Notes under the pieces: generated by a model
Database searches by the model: none
What the model saw: the letters and a program-made list of their open reading frames with translations, nothing else
What the model was told of the DNA's origin: nothing
Translations under genes and position numbers: made by a program
NCBI GenBank assembly: GCA_003049485.1
Contig: PYST01000440.1
Coordinates: 1 to 27,970 of the forward strand
Reading direction: 5' to 3'
Length of the DNA: 27,970 nucleotides
From: Ophioceras dolichostomum
Taxonomy: Eukaryota; Ascomycota; Sordariomycetes; Magnaporthales; Ophioceraceae
Part shown: positions 8,604-18,530 of the stretch, in pieces
Numbering within the stretch: position 1 is the first letter of the stretch
Layout: each line of letters opens with the position of its first letter

Positions 8604-8661
8604 CTCACGGGGTCAGCAGGCTTCAGATCGAAGAAATAATAAAGGCAAAGCGCAAACTCAC

Positions 8662-8802
8662 ACGCTCAGCAACGCCTTCCAGACGCTTAATAACCGTCTC
8701 GAGCCGCGCTTTACACGCCTCCAGTGTCTCGGTCAACTTCGCAACCTCCTCCAGGAAGCAATACATCTCTTCGACGCAGGCCTCTAATAAATCATATATC
8801 GG
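8662..8802 (-). repeat. Duplicated coiled-coil exon, upstream copy
   Basis: A 141-bp, 47-codon unit beginning PIYDLLEACVEEMY and ending KRLEGVAER, followed by GTGAGTTTGC. The 58-bp intron between the two copies (8604-8661) ends with a GCTGACC branch-like site and GTGAG. Just upstream of this exon an almost identical intron end occurs (8803-8829), so the duplicated unit included exon plus flanking intron. Confidence 0.8.
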
Positions 8803-10764
8803 CTCACAGGGTCAGCAGGCTTCAGATCTCCACACGGACGGGATGTTCTGCTCAAGTGCGCCGTGACCGTCCCGCAGCAGATCGGCGTAGGAGTCGAGGC
8901 GCGCGAGCTCTCGGGTGTGCGCGTCCATCCGGCCCACCGCGTCGCAGGCCCGGTGTTGCGCGATGGCGCTGGGCGGCGTGGCGATGAGGCGGTCGATCTT
9001 GGCGGCGTCGTGGGAGGGGGAGCAGCCGCCTTGGTGCAGGACGCGACGCTGAGGGCGCGGGAGCGCGAGAATGGGGGGCGAGTGCCCGCTTGAGGTGGTC
9101 GAAGAAGACGCGAGAAATCAGGGAGAGGTCGCCGCGGCTGGCGAGGCGGGCGGGATGGTTCGCGTGAGCCTGAGACGTCGTGGACGTGGTCGTCGTCCGA
9201 TTTGCCGGACGAGAAGTCGTCTGACAGGCGAGAGGCACGTTGCCGGCTTATCGTCGCGGCGGACTGCAGCAGCAGCCGCAGGTACAGCCGGGGTCACCAG
9301 GGGAAGAGGAGCAGCATGCCCGGCGGCGGGAGAGCTGTGTGTGGTGTCTCCTTGCACGGGGTCGACTTGCGTTGGGGGGATACCTTGTTGGCCCTGGTTG
9401 TACCCTTCCTTCATGATCATGCTCTCCTCCCATACACGCACCAGCTTGCGAAGCGGTTTGGGCCGCTGCGCCGCTCCCAGACCACCACTGCCGCCTCCAG
9501 TGCCTTCAGCACCAGCTGTGCTTCCCTTCGACGGCTCAGACCGGGGCGGCGCAAGCTTCGCAGAGGAGGAGCCATCATCAGGCTCAACTTGTTGTCCGCT
9601 GGTCATGTCTTTCTCGTTGTGAGTAGCAGCAGCTGCTGCTGTCCGCTCACCATCTTGCTCCTTCTTCGATTGCCCCCCGAGCACCCACCTTACAAGGCGC
9701 TCCTTGAGTCTCGGCTGCACCCAGGTTAAAATGGGATCAAGGAAAAATCGCTCGCCCGGCACGATAACAGTAGTAGAGGCAGTCGCATGCTGCCCCTTGT
9801 GCTTTGGAACCTGCAGCACAGCCCCGTCCTTGACCTGCTGGCGTCATCAAGCTGGCCCGAAATCACCTTGACCAACTCATCCACGCGACCTCGGTCGTCC
9901 CTCGCCCAGTGTCGCCCGGACCGCCTCGTCATGTGGTCCACGTAGTTTAGGACGTCATCCCAGCCCTCCTTGGAGCAGTCGAGCGCGATGAGCATCGTCC
10001 TCAAGAAAATCTTGAAGCTGTGCGCCGCCATCCGTGTCGCGCATCGTGTCGGGGCGGTAGCGGGTGATGTCGCCATCATAGTTGGCACCGGGAGCTCCGG
10101 TGATGCGATCGGCGATGTCTCTCGTGTTGGCGATGTGAAGCCAGTCGGTTTTGCCCGTGCTGGCGTCGATGTAGATACAGCTGGTCGAGGGGACGATGAA
10201 GATTTCCGGCTCCTCGACTGTCTCGACGCGATTCGGGAGCAGCACCGCGCCGCGAAGCATGAGCGAGGCGCATATCGGCTCTCCGGACGGCGGCGGCCGG
10301 TGCTCGGGCAAGGAGGGGTCCACTTGCTCGGTCTCCGTCTTCGTCTCCCGATGGATCCTAGTCAGCGATCCGGGCCCCTGCGGTGCGTCCGGAAAGAAGC
10401 TGCGTTCTGGTTGTGGGCGTGGTTAAGGCCGTGGCTGAGGACCTCCTGCCAGCACCCCGCTGCCTCGGGACATTTGAGGACGGTCCGGATGTGAGCCCGG
10501 CGTGACGACGAAGTAGCTGATAAACTCTTCCTATCGTTAAAGTCCGCCACTTTATAAGCCATCAAGGTGTTGATCAAAAGCCGCCGCATGAAACGTGGGA
10601 AGTTATGATTTGATAATTATTACATTTTGCTTGGGACGGATACATCTTCCCCTGCGAAGCAAGGGTACTAAGGGGGGCTACTAACCATAGTTCTGCCCCA
10701 TGTCTGCACTGTGCTCCTCGATGGAACCTTGGTTCTGCCAATCACCAAAAACACCGAAGACGCG

Positions 10765-11490
10765 TCAGTGATCTCGCTTATCCCCGGCGTCAGGCTTCGT
10801 GTGCTCGCGCTTCACCTGAAGATTCAGCTTCGCCCTGCTTGAGATCTCGTGCGGTTGCGCTGGGTGCGTCGAGTCTTCGTCCGAGACCGAGAGAGGGAGG
10901 CCGGGGATCACCGATCCAGATTTAACCGCGTGAACCTTCTCGCTCTCGGCTTCCGAGATGGTCGGCGCTGGTCCCTGCCTCTTCAGTCGCTCCGTGGATG
11001 GGACAGGGGAGGCTGGGTTAGGGCTGGCGGTAGATATCGTGAGAGCAGGTTTTAGTCCGGTACCGGGCTGAGCCGTTGGGTCAACTGGGGCCTTAGGCTG
11101 TCATTACCGGCCGGAGGATTCTCCTGGAGGCGACTGAATGAGAGATTCTGAGGTGGTGTCGTGCGAGCCATCTTTGCTGCTGTGCTGTGGGAAGGTGATG
11201 CTCCGTCGCAAGGGCGAGGGGCCAGGACCAGGATCCTTGGGATTCAGGGTGCTCTCCGGCTCGATAGCTTTCCGTCCGATCTCCCTCGGAGTAGCACTTC
11301 CTTATGGTATAGCTAAAGTATCTTTGGGAAGCAATGGGAGAAACGTTGATGCCTCCCGGGTGTGTCGAGGGGGGGTACAATGGCTCGAGTGGCATGCTTG
11401 AACTCTGGCCCTTTGGATTTTGAAGAAGCAGTGTGTCGGAGGTCCAATATAGCCCGGCCTGAAATCTCGATAGGATAAAATATATCGTAA
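10765..11490 (-). pseudogene. Possible coding remnant, disordered Pro/Ser-rich protein
   Basis: One minus-strand frame runs from about 11490 to a TGA at 10765-10767 with protein-like composition: TFLPLLPKDTLAIP, EPESTLNPKDPGPGPSP, PALTISTASPNPASP, PTISEAESEKVHAVKSG and ISSRAKLNLQVKREH. Three internal stops interrupt it: TAA at 11302-11304, and adjacent TAA and TGA at 11101-11106. All three are one C-to-T change from CAA or CGA. There is no ATG at a useful position, so it is an exon or a relic. No domain is recognised; composition suggests a disordered region. It might be a chance open frame in GC-rich DNA. Confidence 0.35.
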
Positions 11491-11562
11491 AAGTCGAAGC
11501 TAAATAGCGGCCGGGGCGGTTCAGTCGGCGATTGGGAGTCTCATCACGACCGAGTGGATCTC

Positions 11563-11958
11563 TTAATTAGGGTGCAACACTAGCCGTATCGCACAGCGTG
11601 CAGCTTTGTCGCAGGACTTTCGTTCTTGGATATTTCGCCGACGCCAGCCGTCCAGCCTCGTCATATCTCGATTTTGTTCTTCTGGTTCCTCCTGTTGATC
11701 CTTGACGGAGGCAAAGGCCTGCGCGGGGGCGTCTCCTTGGGAGGTAGAGCTGGTGTTTGAAATAGTCTCCATGTTTAAGTCTATCGAAGTTTGCATGGGA
11801 CGTGTTTGGAACCGAATGGAACTGATGCCAGGCAGCGTGCGGTATATTGACTCCTTTATATACTGACGACCCTGGAAGACAGCCAGGTCATGCTGGTCCG
11901 TGGACCCCCGTGCACCGACGACATGGGCGCAATTCAAACTCGTCATGGGGTTCGCCAT
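11563..11958 (-). CDS. Hypothetical protein, doubtful
   Basis: A 131-codon frame from an ATG at 11958. The middle part (ETISNTSSTSQGDAP, then VKDQQEEPEEQNRD) looks like natural disordered protein, the ends less so. It lies upstream of the remnant at 10765-11490 in the same orientation and could be an exon of the same old gene; no splice pair joining them is convincing. Function unknown. Confidence 0.25.
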   Translation of the reverse strand: MANPMTSLNCAHVVGARGSTDQHDLAVFQGRQYIKESIYRTLPGISSIRFQTRPMQTSIDLNMETISNTSSTSQGDAPAQAFASVKDQQEEPEEQNRDMTRLDGWRRRNIQERKSCDKAARCAIRLVLHPN

Positions 11959-12447
11959 CTCTCATTCCGGAGGTTGAGCGAGGGCCTCCGATGCTGTGTG
12001 TAAGTGTATTGCTACACTGACGAATGACCTACGCGAGGGCGGAGGCTTCCATGGACAGTCGAGAAACGCACTTGAATGTACGCCGCTTCTGTTCTTGTCA
12101 GTGTTGGCACAAGAGGATGTCTTTAAGGAATGTGGCATCGCAAATAAGAGCAGGGAGAGAGACCGGGGAGGCGAAATGGAAGCTGAGGATTCAAACGGAA
12201 CGGGCCAGGAAGAAAAAGCAAAATTAAATCACTAAGGTCTATGTATACGAAGCTCCCAGCGCTGATGCAATGTGAGAAGACAAAGGAAAGAAAAGCAGCG
12301 CAGCTGATCGAGAAGCCCAAGGGCCCGAATTCCTCCCGCCTCGTGTTGCTCCATCTCTCCATTTGCTCCCCCAACCCTCCATGCAAACAACATCCCCTGA
12401 CACCAGGCAGACAGCGACTTCGCCCCCGCAACCATCAACCAAGTCAC
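11959..12447. other. Intergenic, no gene seen
   Basis: 3' flank of the gene at 12448-13705. Short frames on both strands have no coding character. Confidence 0.5.
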
Positions 12448-13705
12448 TCACTTCCTCACCGTCCTCCTCCTCCCCCTCGGTGCAGCCTCCACAGCCGACT
12501 CATCACTACTACTGCTACTGCTCGACGACGAATCCTCCTCCTCCACATGAATGGCCGGGCTCGGCGGCTCCACCACATCGAAGAACGCGCCCCCGCTAAC
12601 CGCCTTCCGCTTGATGACCACGTACTTCAGACTGCCCCTCTGCCTATGCCCTTCCTCATCCGACCTCAGCAGCGCAGGGAAAAGCACGATGTCCCTCCTG
12701 CCCGGGCCACCGCGCCGACTCCCCCGCGGCCTGCTCCTGCTGCTGCCCGACGAGCCCGACGAGGGCACGCCAAAGGGGTGGTCGTCGGGCCGCCGCCACT
12801 CGAAGATCCAGCGCGCGCCGTGGCAGAAGAGCTTTTCGCCCAGCTCGATGGCGCGGTTGGCGAGCGTCTGGAGGGCGGTCACGCGCGCTTCCTCCTCGTC
12901 GGGGTCGCGGACGAAGATGGTGAGGAACCGCTCTAGCGTGTGCACGGCTGCGTGCTTGGTGGAGCGTAGGTCTTGTGCGGCGGGCTGGAGGAAGAATGCT
13001 GTGATCATTCGCCATGCCGCCAGGGCGTTTTCCTCTTCTGTTTTTGGGGGAGTGGTTATGAGTTAGCTCGTGATGATGGTGAGTGATGGTGATGATTGGG
13101 GTTCGCTGCTTGGCATCCACCGCCCGCGCTCACGTCCCTCCTGCTCGACATCAATTCTCCGACGAGACCCCTTTTCTTCGCCTCGTTTCTTTCGTTCCTC
13201 AAAGCTCCGCGTGCCTCAAGTTTCCTCCACGATGGGCCCTTCCATGTCCACTGCAACCCTTCACCGAAACCCCGAAAATGAAGAAGAACGTACCTGGCCC
13301 TAAATCGGGTCTCAGCCGCTCAAACTTGGTCATCAGCTCCACCACGGCCGGATCTAGCGACGTCTCGTCCGGATCGCCGTAAAAATCGATGCTGCCCACC
13401 ATCACCCTCGCGATGCAGATGCGCAGGCCCATCCTCCTGTGCCGGGGCGAGAGCAGCAGCGTGGCCAGGTCGTCCGCATCCTGCAGGTCGGTCGCAATGC
13501 CGTGCTCGCGCACTGCGGCGCGCAGCACTTCTTTCGGCTGGCTCAGCCGGTCCGAGTGGTAGAACCGGCTGCGCGCGTGCGCGTCGATGGCAGACCTTAA
13601 AATCGTCCAAGTCTGGCACACTGAGTCGTCGTCCGGTGGCACCAGGAGCTTGTCCTGGAAGTTGGTGATTGGGAAGGGACTCCCTTTCGAGCTGGCGCCT
13701 CCCAT
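12448..13705 (-). CDS. Hypothetical protein, two exons, predicted N-myristoylated
   Basis: Exon 1 is 13705-13294 and exon 2 is 13037-12448. The intron (13038-13293, 256 bp) has GTACGT and AAAAACAG ends, and the split codon joins LRPDLGP to EEENALAAW in frame, giving 333 residues. The N-terminus is MGGASSK: Gly at 2 and Ser at 6 fit the N-myristoylation consensus, so membrane association is predicted. The body is mostly helical, with acidic and arginine-rich stretches and a well-formed block around MITAFFLQPAAQDL and HTLERFLTIFVRDPDEEEA. The C-terminal third is Gly/Ser/Arg-rich, then SLKYVVIKRKAV, then a run of nine serines and a basic end RGRRRTVRK. No catalytic motif is seen and I do not recognise the family. 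The intron is long for this window, so a small extra exon or a different acceptor is possible. Confidence 0.72.
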
Positions 13706-14744
13706 TGTTGCAGGAGGCGACTGGAGGCAGGCTGGTGAATGGCGGACACACCACCCAGACCGCCGAGCTAGCGCAGGCGGTCACGGTCCGGCCGGTTGGT
13801 CTGTCCAGCAGCGTATCAAGGCCTTCGCGCACCTGTTGTCTCGGCAGATACGCAAAGGGAATTGGTGGTGGTTATCTCGCCCTCGGTCCAGCCTAAGTGT
13901 TTCACGAGTGTCGATTGTCGCTCTCCTTCTGCTTGTGGGTAGTAAAACGCAAAATTTGTTGGGGGAGACAACACTGGACGGGAAACGACTCTGAAATGAA
14001 TGTTGAGAGCTTCACCGCCCCCTCTTGGAAAGGTGACCTTAATCACCCGACGCACGTGCCGAAACCTCATGGGATCGAACCACATCATCACATGGAAGGT
14101 TGGGCTTCGAACTTTCGTTGTCGGTGAGACAACGAGCATGATGAATTGACCAGGCAACGAAGCCAAGAAGGAAAAAAGTAAAAACCCCTGCTGGCCCCTC
14201 CCGCGGGAACCGACGTTACGGGTTGCAGGGAGCATGTCCATCATCATTTTAAATGGCCTGCATTGGTGGATTGATCATGGAGGGCATTTTGAGTTCGGAG
14301 CTTCCTGTGAGCTGTGCGTTGGAGTGGGCCGCGGTAGTCAGTGGACAAGAGTCATGGACACGCCAACTTGCGAGGCCTAGCAACCGGCAAGGAAGGGAAA
14401 GCGGTCGGCGTGCATTCGCAAATTCCGCAGCAGACTACACAGAGCTCAGGTGAGTCCGGCATTCCAAGACAAACTTCAATAGTCGCTCGAGCTAGTGCGT
14501 GCTAGCACAGTAGCTCCGCGTTGTGCAACTGGTGACGTGTCTAAGCCGGTGCATCTTTTCGCTCCAGCGCTAGATCCTTCGCGTGGAAACGCGCATGTTC
14601 TTCGCGGCCACACGTCGACAAGCGCGTGAAATCAATCGCCAGCCGCAGGAAACTTTGAATCCCTTGCTTGCTGAGCTGGCAGAACCGACCTCCATATCTG
14701 GCTGGCTACCCTAGGTAGGTAGGTATGTGGCGTCTCTCGAGTAA
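13706..14744. other. Intergenic, no gene seen
   Basis: Upstream region of the hypothetical gene at 12448-13705 and 3' flank of the oxygenase gene. A small hairpin (CGTTGTC, 5-base loop, GACAACG) lies at about 14118-14136. A 143-codon minus-strand frame at 13816-14247 has poor coding character and is not called. Confidence 0.5.
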
Positions 14745-15814
14745 TCATTCGTCGTAAAACACCAAGCATCTCACCTCGATGCTCTGCCGCCCCTTGGCAT
14801 CCGGCGGAGTGGCAGGGTCTATGAACGCCGTGTGCGGCGTCAGGCCCGCGAGGCCGGCGCGTCCTCCGGGGAGGCCTTGGCTCCGGGAGTCGAAGCACTT
14901 GATGAACATGGCCTCGTCGGGCGTCATATCCTTGACGTAGTACAGCTTGTGCTTCTCGTTGGGCGCGATGGAGTAGGTCTCGCCTGCCGCCGGACCGGAT
15001 CGTCATGGAGTCATCATCAGCATGATATCAATCATCAATCATTAGGCTCGCTCTCCACACGCACCACCACACCACTCTGTGGTCCCATACGCAAGCAGGG
15101 AAGACAGACAGACTCACCCTTAACTTCATACCCCTCCGTCGACCTCGCCATAGCCGGATCAGGAAGCACCTCTTTCCCACGATCATCCCCATCATCCTCC
15201 TCCACAGCCGTCAGCCCTCCAGCTCCTCCCTCCCCCCTCTTCGGATACAGCAAATCAACAGCAATCAGGTCCTCCGGGTCCGTCGTCCGCCAATCCACCA
15301 CTGCCAACGGCGCGTCCGTCGCCGGGTACCCAATCGGCCTCCATACATTAATAATCTGATACCTGCCTTGAACCAACTCGTCCGCCTCAGCACCATCCTC
15401 CACATGCCTGCGCGCACGCACCTCGGCAGCCCTCGGCGTCTGGTCCACATGCACAGACTGCACCGGCTGCCTCGGCGCAGACGGGTCGCGTCGCCGGATG
15501 GTGTGGTCGAAGATGACGACTTTCTTCACACCGCGGAGCTTCTCCCGCAGAAGCGCCTCCACTTCGTCGTAGTACCCGCCCCGCACGGCGGCGTCGTCCA
15601 CGAAGAGCTTTTCCGTGGCGGGGGAGTGGTGCACGGCGAATCCCGCGTTGTCGGTCGTGAAGTTTTCCAGGCCTGCGCTCCGCAGGTCGTGCACGGGCAG
15701 CCGGATCTCCTTGCGCGTGTACGAGGTCGCGTCTGTGTCGACTTTCGCCCAGGGCTTGGTGCCGTGGCCGGGGAGCGAGGCGGGGTCGAGGTAGCGGAAG
15801 ATGGCCGTCGTCAT
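14745..15814 (-). CDS. AsaB / GA4-desaturase-like non-haem iron oxygenase
   Basis: Exon 1 (15814-15118) and exon 2 (14983-14745) are joined across a 134-bp intron with GTGAGT and GGCAG ends; the split Gly codon gives KG-ETYSIAP and a 311-residue protein, normal for the family. Family blocks in order: DNAGFAVHHSP, VVIFDHTIRRRDP, VHVDQTP (an HxD pair at His122 and Asp124, likely iron ligands), INVWRPIGYP, LAVVDWRTT, LLYPKRGE, HKLYYVKDMTPDEA, IKCFDS, then LTPHTAFIDP (His283, likely third ligand) and SIEVRCLVFYDE at the end. Members (AsaB, CmcJ-like and GA4 desaturase-like proteins) perform 2-oxoglutarate-dependent hydroxylation or desaturation in secondary metabolism. No backbone synthase gene is near, so the substrate is unknown. 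The longer frame running upstream of this ATG is rejected because the family starts at MTTAIFRYLD. Confidence 0.85.
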
Positions 15815-17245
15815 GATTGTTGTGTGTGATTTTGAAAACCTGATGCGATGGTGAGTTCCAGTTAGGTCAGCGCGTTTCTGTGGCTGTTGCATATACAGGC
15901 AGTCTTTTGAAGGGCAATGATATGTACTGAGTGGGAGCCATGGTGTGGTGGGAGCCGAGGATGTCAGGATGAGAACGATTGGTGCGATGATGCCATCGTC
16001 GGAATTTGTCATCTGGAGCTTCACGATTGGGTCCAAGTTTCCCCGCCGCAGATATGACTCCGCCCGGACCCGGCGCCCCGCCCCACCCCGCACCTTGCCC
16101 GGAACATGGAATGAATGGGTGACCTCCGTCAGCGATGCTGTATTTCGGAGGAAGTTCGAGCTCTGTTCGCGGTGCCGTCTTCCTTTTTTATTTTCCTCGA
16201 GAAATCTACATCTTCTGTTACTTCCCGTTTGGCCAGTGACTTGTGCGAGGATCGAGTCAGGTTTGCCAAACTTCGGGGACGAGCACGACCAACTGGCCGA
16301 CGCTCCCGGCGAGAGAGAGGAGCGTACATACTCGGCTTTGGGGTGTCTCGTTCGAGCTTTGGTAGAGCGCACGTGGGAACAGGACAAGTCAAGGTTCGTC
16401 CGTCATTGGGTGCGCCTGCCTCAAGCATGCCACAACGATCCGAAGCTCCCAATTCGTCACCATTAGGCTATCGGGTAAGGCTTCCGGTCAGGCTTCCTCC
16501 TTAGTCTCTGTGGATGTGGAGGGAAGCTCCTCAACGAGTTCCAGGCACATGCACCCACCCAGGTTCCCAGCTATAGACTTCAATGACCGAGGCCTTAAAT
16601 GACCGAGGCCTTCCACCATACCCACCTATCTCAACAATCTAGAGGCGAGAATGGGAACCGAGCTCGGCGTTCCCACTCGGGACTGATGCGTTGACAGTCT
16701 CCAACGGCACCAACGTGGCCTTGCCTCTCGGTCGATACAGCCAGGCACCTCCCTGGCAGCTCACTTTGTAGTCAGTCCTGCCATACCAATGGAGCCTGCC
16801 ATTTTTCCTCACAAAAGGTCGATTCCACCGTCCCGACCGAGGACGCGTCTGAGGGCAGGTGCGGTCCTCGATGGAGCTCGGGTATGTGGTATCTTTTTGA
16901 GAAATCTGTTGACATGTGAGACAAGGGCGATTATGGCTACGGGGAGCTGATCAGGCAGCGGCAGAGAGCTGGGTTGCTGGTATTTACGTTCGCCGCATTT
17001 CCTGTCTGTTCCGTCGTCGTGGCATCACGGCACTTCTCTAGCCGTGACTACAATTACGCCAACATCCACAGCTACATACTTTCGCGAACAAGTTATCTGC
17101 CGTCTCGACCGAACCCAGGCGTCGAATTCTTCCTTTGCTGTAATATTTTGTCAAGTCACTTACTGAGCGAACCGTCACATTGTTGTTGTTCTTCTTCCAA
17201 ATATAGGTAGTACCCGGAGCTTCGCTGCACATCTCCAGTCAACAC
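15815..17245. other. Intergenic, no gene seen
   Basis: Promoter side of the oxygenase gene. A 15-bp tandem direct repeat (AATGACCGAGGCCTT) occurs at 16582-16596 and 16598-16612. Frames up to 170 codons exist but their composition is not protein-like and they overlap antisense frames of equal quality. Confidence 0.5.
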
Positions 17246-18065
17246 GGCCATTGCCCGTTGTTCACCGCCTTCGCCCTCGCAAGCCTCGTCGCCACCGCGC
17301 TAATGCAGACCACTACCAACCTCACCACCCCCCGACTGTTCTTTCCCGGCCTCCAACCTACCGACAGCAGGACGCTCAGCGGCAGGATCTCGAGCGTGGA
17401 CGCCGCCAGGTCAGAAACGACTGTTTAGGCCAGATGCGGGACTCGAAGCTGCGGTGGTGTCCAGCATGTCACGGTCCGTGTGTCGAGAAATCCATCAATT
17501 GTCACAATCATTTCGATGGTGACGCCGTACCAGGTGTTCCGCTCGAGATTCGGTACGTCCGCGTCATCACATTCATACGATCTGAGCCATCCGCCTCCCC
17601 ATCTACCTCGGTACCTACCTATCTATAAAGGACGATGCTCTGGTGTCTTCCATGGCGGGAATTCACCAGTGGACCGATGTAGGCAATTAAAGGAGGACCT
17701 CCAGCCTCCCGGGACCTTTCAGACGCCATACCATAGCCTGCGGCATGACCACGCTGCCAAACCAAGCAGTCTGCGCCCTCCACAGCTTGTGGGGACGACC
17801 GGGCGGCTTCGGATATGACGACCTAATCGATGCTTCGACCGTCTACGACGTCTTCACGACCACCTTCACAGACGTTGCTGCATCGCAGGTGCGAATGATA
17901 GCGTCGACGGAAGACCATCTGCTCGGCCCCACGAGGTCGAGGGGCGGCGCCTTCCCTCATGTTACGCAGCCGCCCGTGCTCGGCGCTGTTGCGGCGGGTG
18001 TGGTAGCGGGGATTGGGGCTGCGATGCTGGTGCGAGAGCGGGAGTCTGCTTCCCTCATGTGCTGA
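17246..18065 (+). pseudogene. Relic of a secreted, possibly GPI-anchored wall protein
   Basis: A frame from 17246 reads a hydrophobic signal-like segment (FTAFALASLVATALMQ), then TTTNLTTPRLFFPG and LSGRISSVDAARSETTV, and continues after a TAG (17426-17428) with ARCG and VTVRVSRNPSIVTII. Fungal secreted proteins of this type often start with a signal peptide, an LFFPG motif, a beta-rich domain with cysteines, and end in a Ser/Thr tail plus hydrophobic C-terminus. A second frame (17745-18065) ends with VLGAVAAGVVAGIGAAMLV, which could be that terminal hydrophobic segment. No initiating ATG fits the signal segment, there is one nonsense codon (a CAG-to-TAG change), and the two halves are in different frames, possibly spanned by an intron. 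I read it as a decaying gene; the family link is from memory of general form, not a match. Confidence 0.42.
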
Positions 18066-18530
18066 TCTACCGCATGGCGTCTTGGGGAGATCGATATCGG
18101 CTCCGACCGACCGTCGTCGAGATTCCTGGCTGTCCGATTAGATATTTTTCTGCATGATCTCAGGTTGTGGGTTGCGGGAAGCAACGGTGGGCGTCGTTTG
18201 GCTCAAGTTCTCGCTTCTAGTGTGATGGAAAGCTTTGGGTTAGGCGATCTGGGTTTTTGCATATTTGCCGGTGGCATAGCGAGGTTGCTGTGAATGGGGT
18301 ATTGGAGGATAACTGAGAAAGGTGCAGTGTTTTTTGTCTTTCCTTGCGCTGGAGGATATTAGACTGATGGGACCAGGAGAACGATGGGACTTCGGGATCA
18401 ATCCCGTCAACTGACGATTATTACTCCACACACTTGTAATCCCCTCCACCTGATGCCTTACTTGCTCCCATTTACTATTGATATAAGGTCACTTCCCCAC
18501 CACGATCGCCAGAACGACTTCCCCGTCTCC
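18066..18530. other. Intergenic, no gene seen
   Basis: Short stretch between the wall-protein relic and the stop of the convergent small secreted protein gene. No coding signal seen. Confidence 0.5.

Larger units (their letters stand above)
7790..10460 (-). pseudogene. Decayed coiled-coil protein gene with duplicated exon
   Basis: Coding-like segments follow each other on the minus strand but in shifting frames. From the 5' side: one frame (about 10420-10040) reads SFFPDAPQG through EEPEIFIVPSTSCIYID and DWLHIANTRDIADRITG to RYRPDTMRDTDG. A second frame continues with HSFKIFLRTMLIALD and WDDVLNYVDHM (about 10040-9845). A third continues with VLQVPKHKG and FFLDPILTWVQPRLKERLVRWV (about 9840-9260), then Ser/Pro/Gly-rich sequence. 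Further fragments follow (SDDFSSGKSDDDH; LISRVFFDHLKRAL; KIDRLIATPPSAI), then two homologous coiled-coil exons, then a last exon ending ADHINDVLSLLQFAELQ and a stop at 7790-7792. The first two frame changes have no room for introns, so they are frameshifts. An in-frame TAA lies at 10423-10425. The last exon is split by a retroelement. The family is not recognised; the 5' end is uncertain. Confidence 0.6.

Noticed and set aside
8852..9238. Arg/Pro-rich frames read as independent genes
   Set aside because: They are parts or shadows of the decayed coiled-coil gene; only short blocks in each frame look natural.
13816..14247. A 143-codon minus-strand frame
   Set aside because: Composition is irregular, there is no domain or splice context, and competing plus-strand frames are equally long.
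15035..16387. A 450-codon minus-strand frame over the oxygenase gene
   Set aside because: The residues before MTTAIFRYLD (15814) have no protein-like character, and the last codons read into the intron after GTGAGT. The spliced 311-residue model fits the family far better.
16582..16612. 15-bp tandem repeat as an operator array
   Set aside because: Only two copies, over 700 bp from the nearest ATG; a simple small duplication is sufficient.
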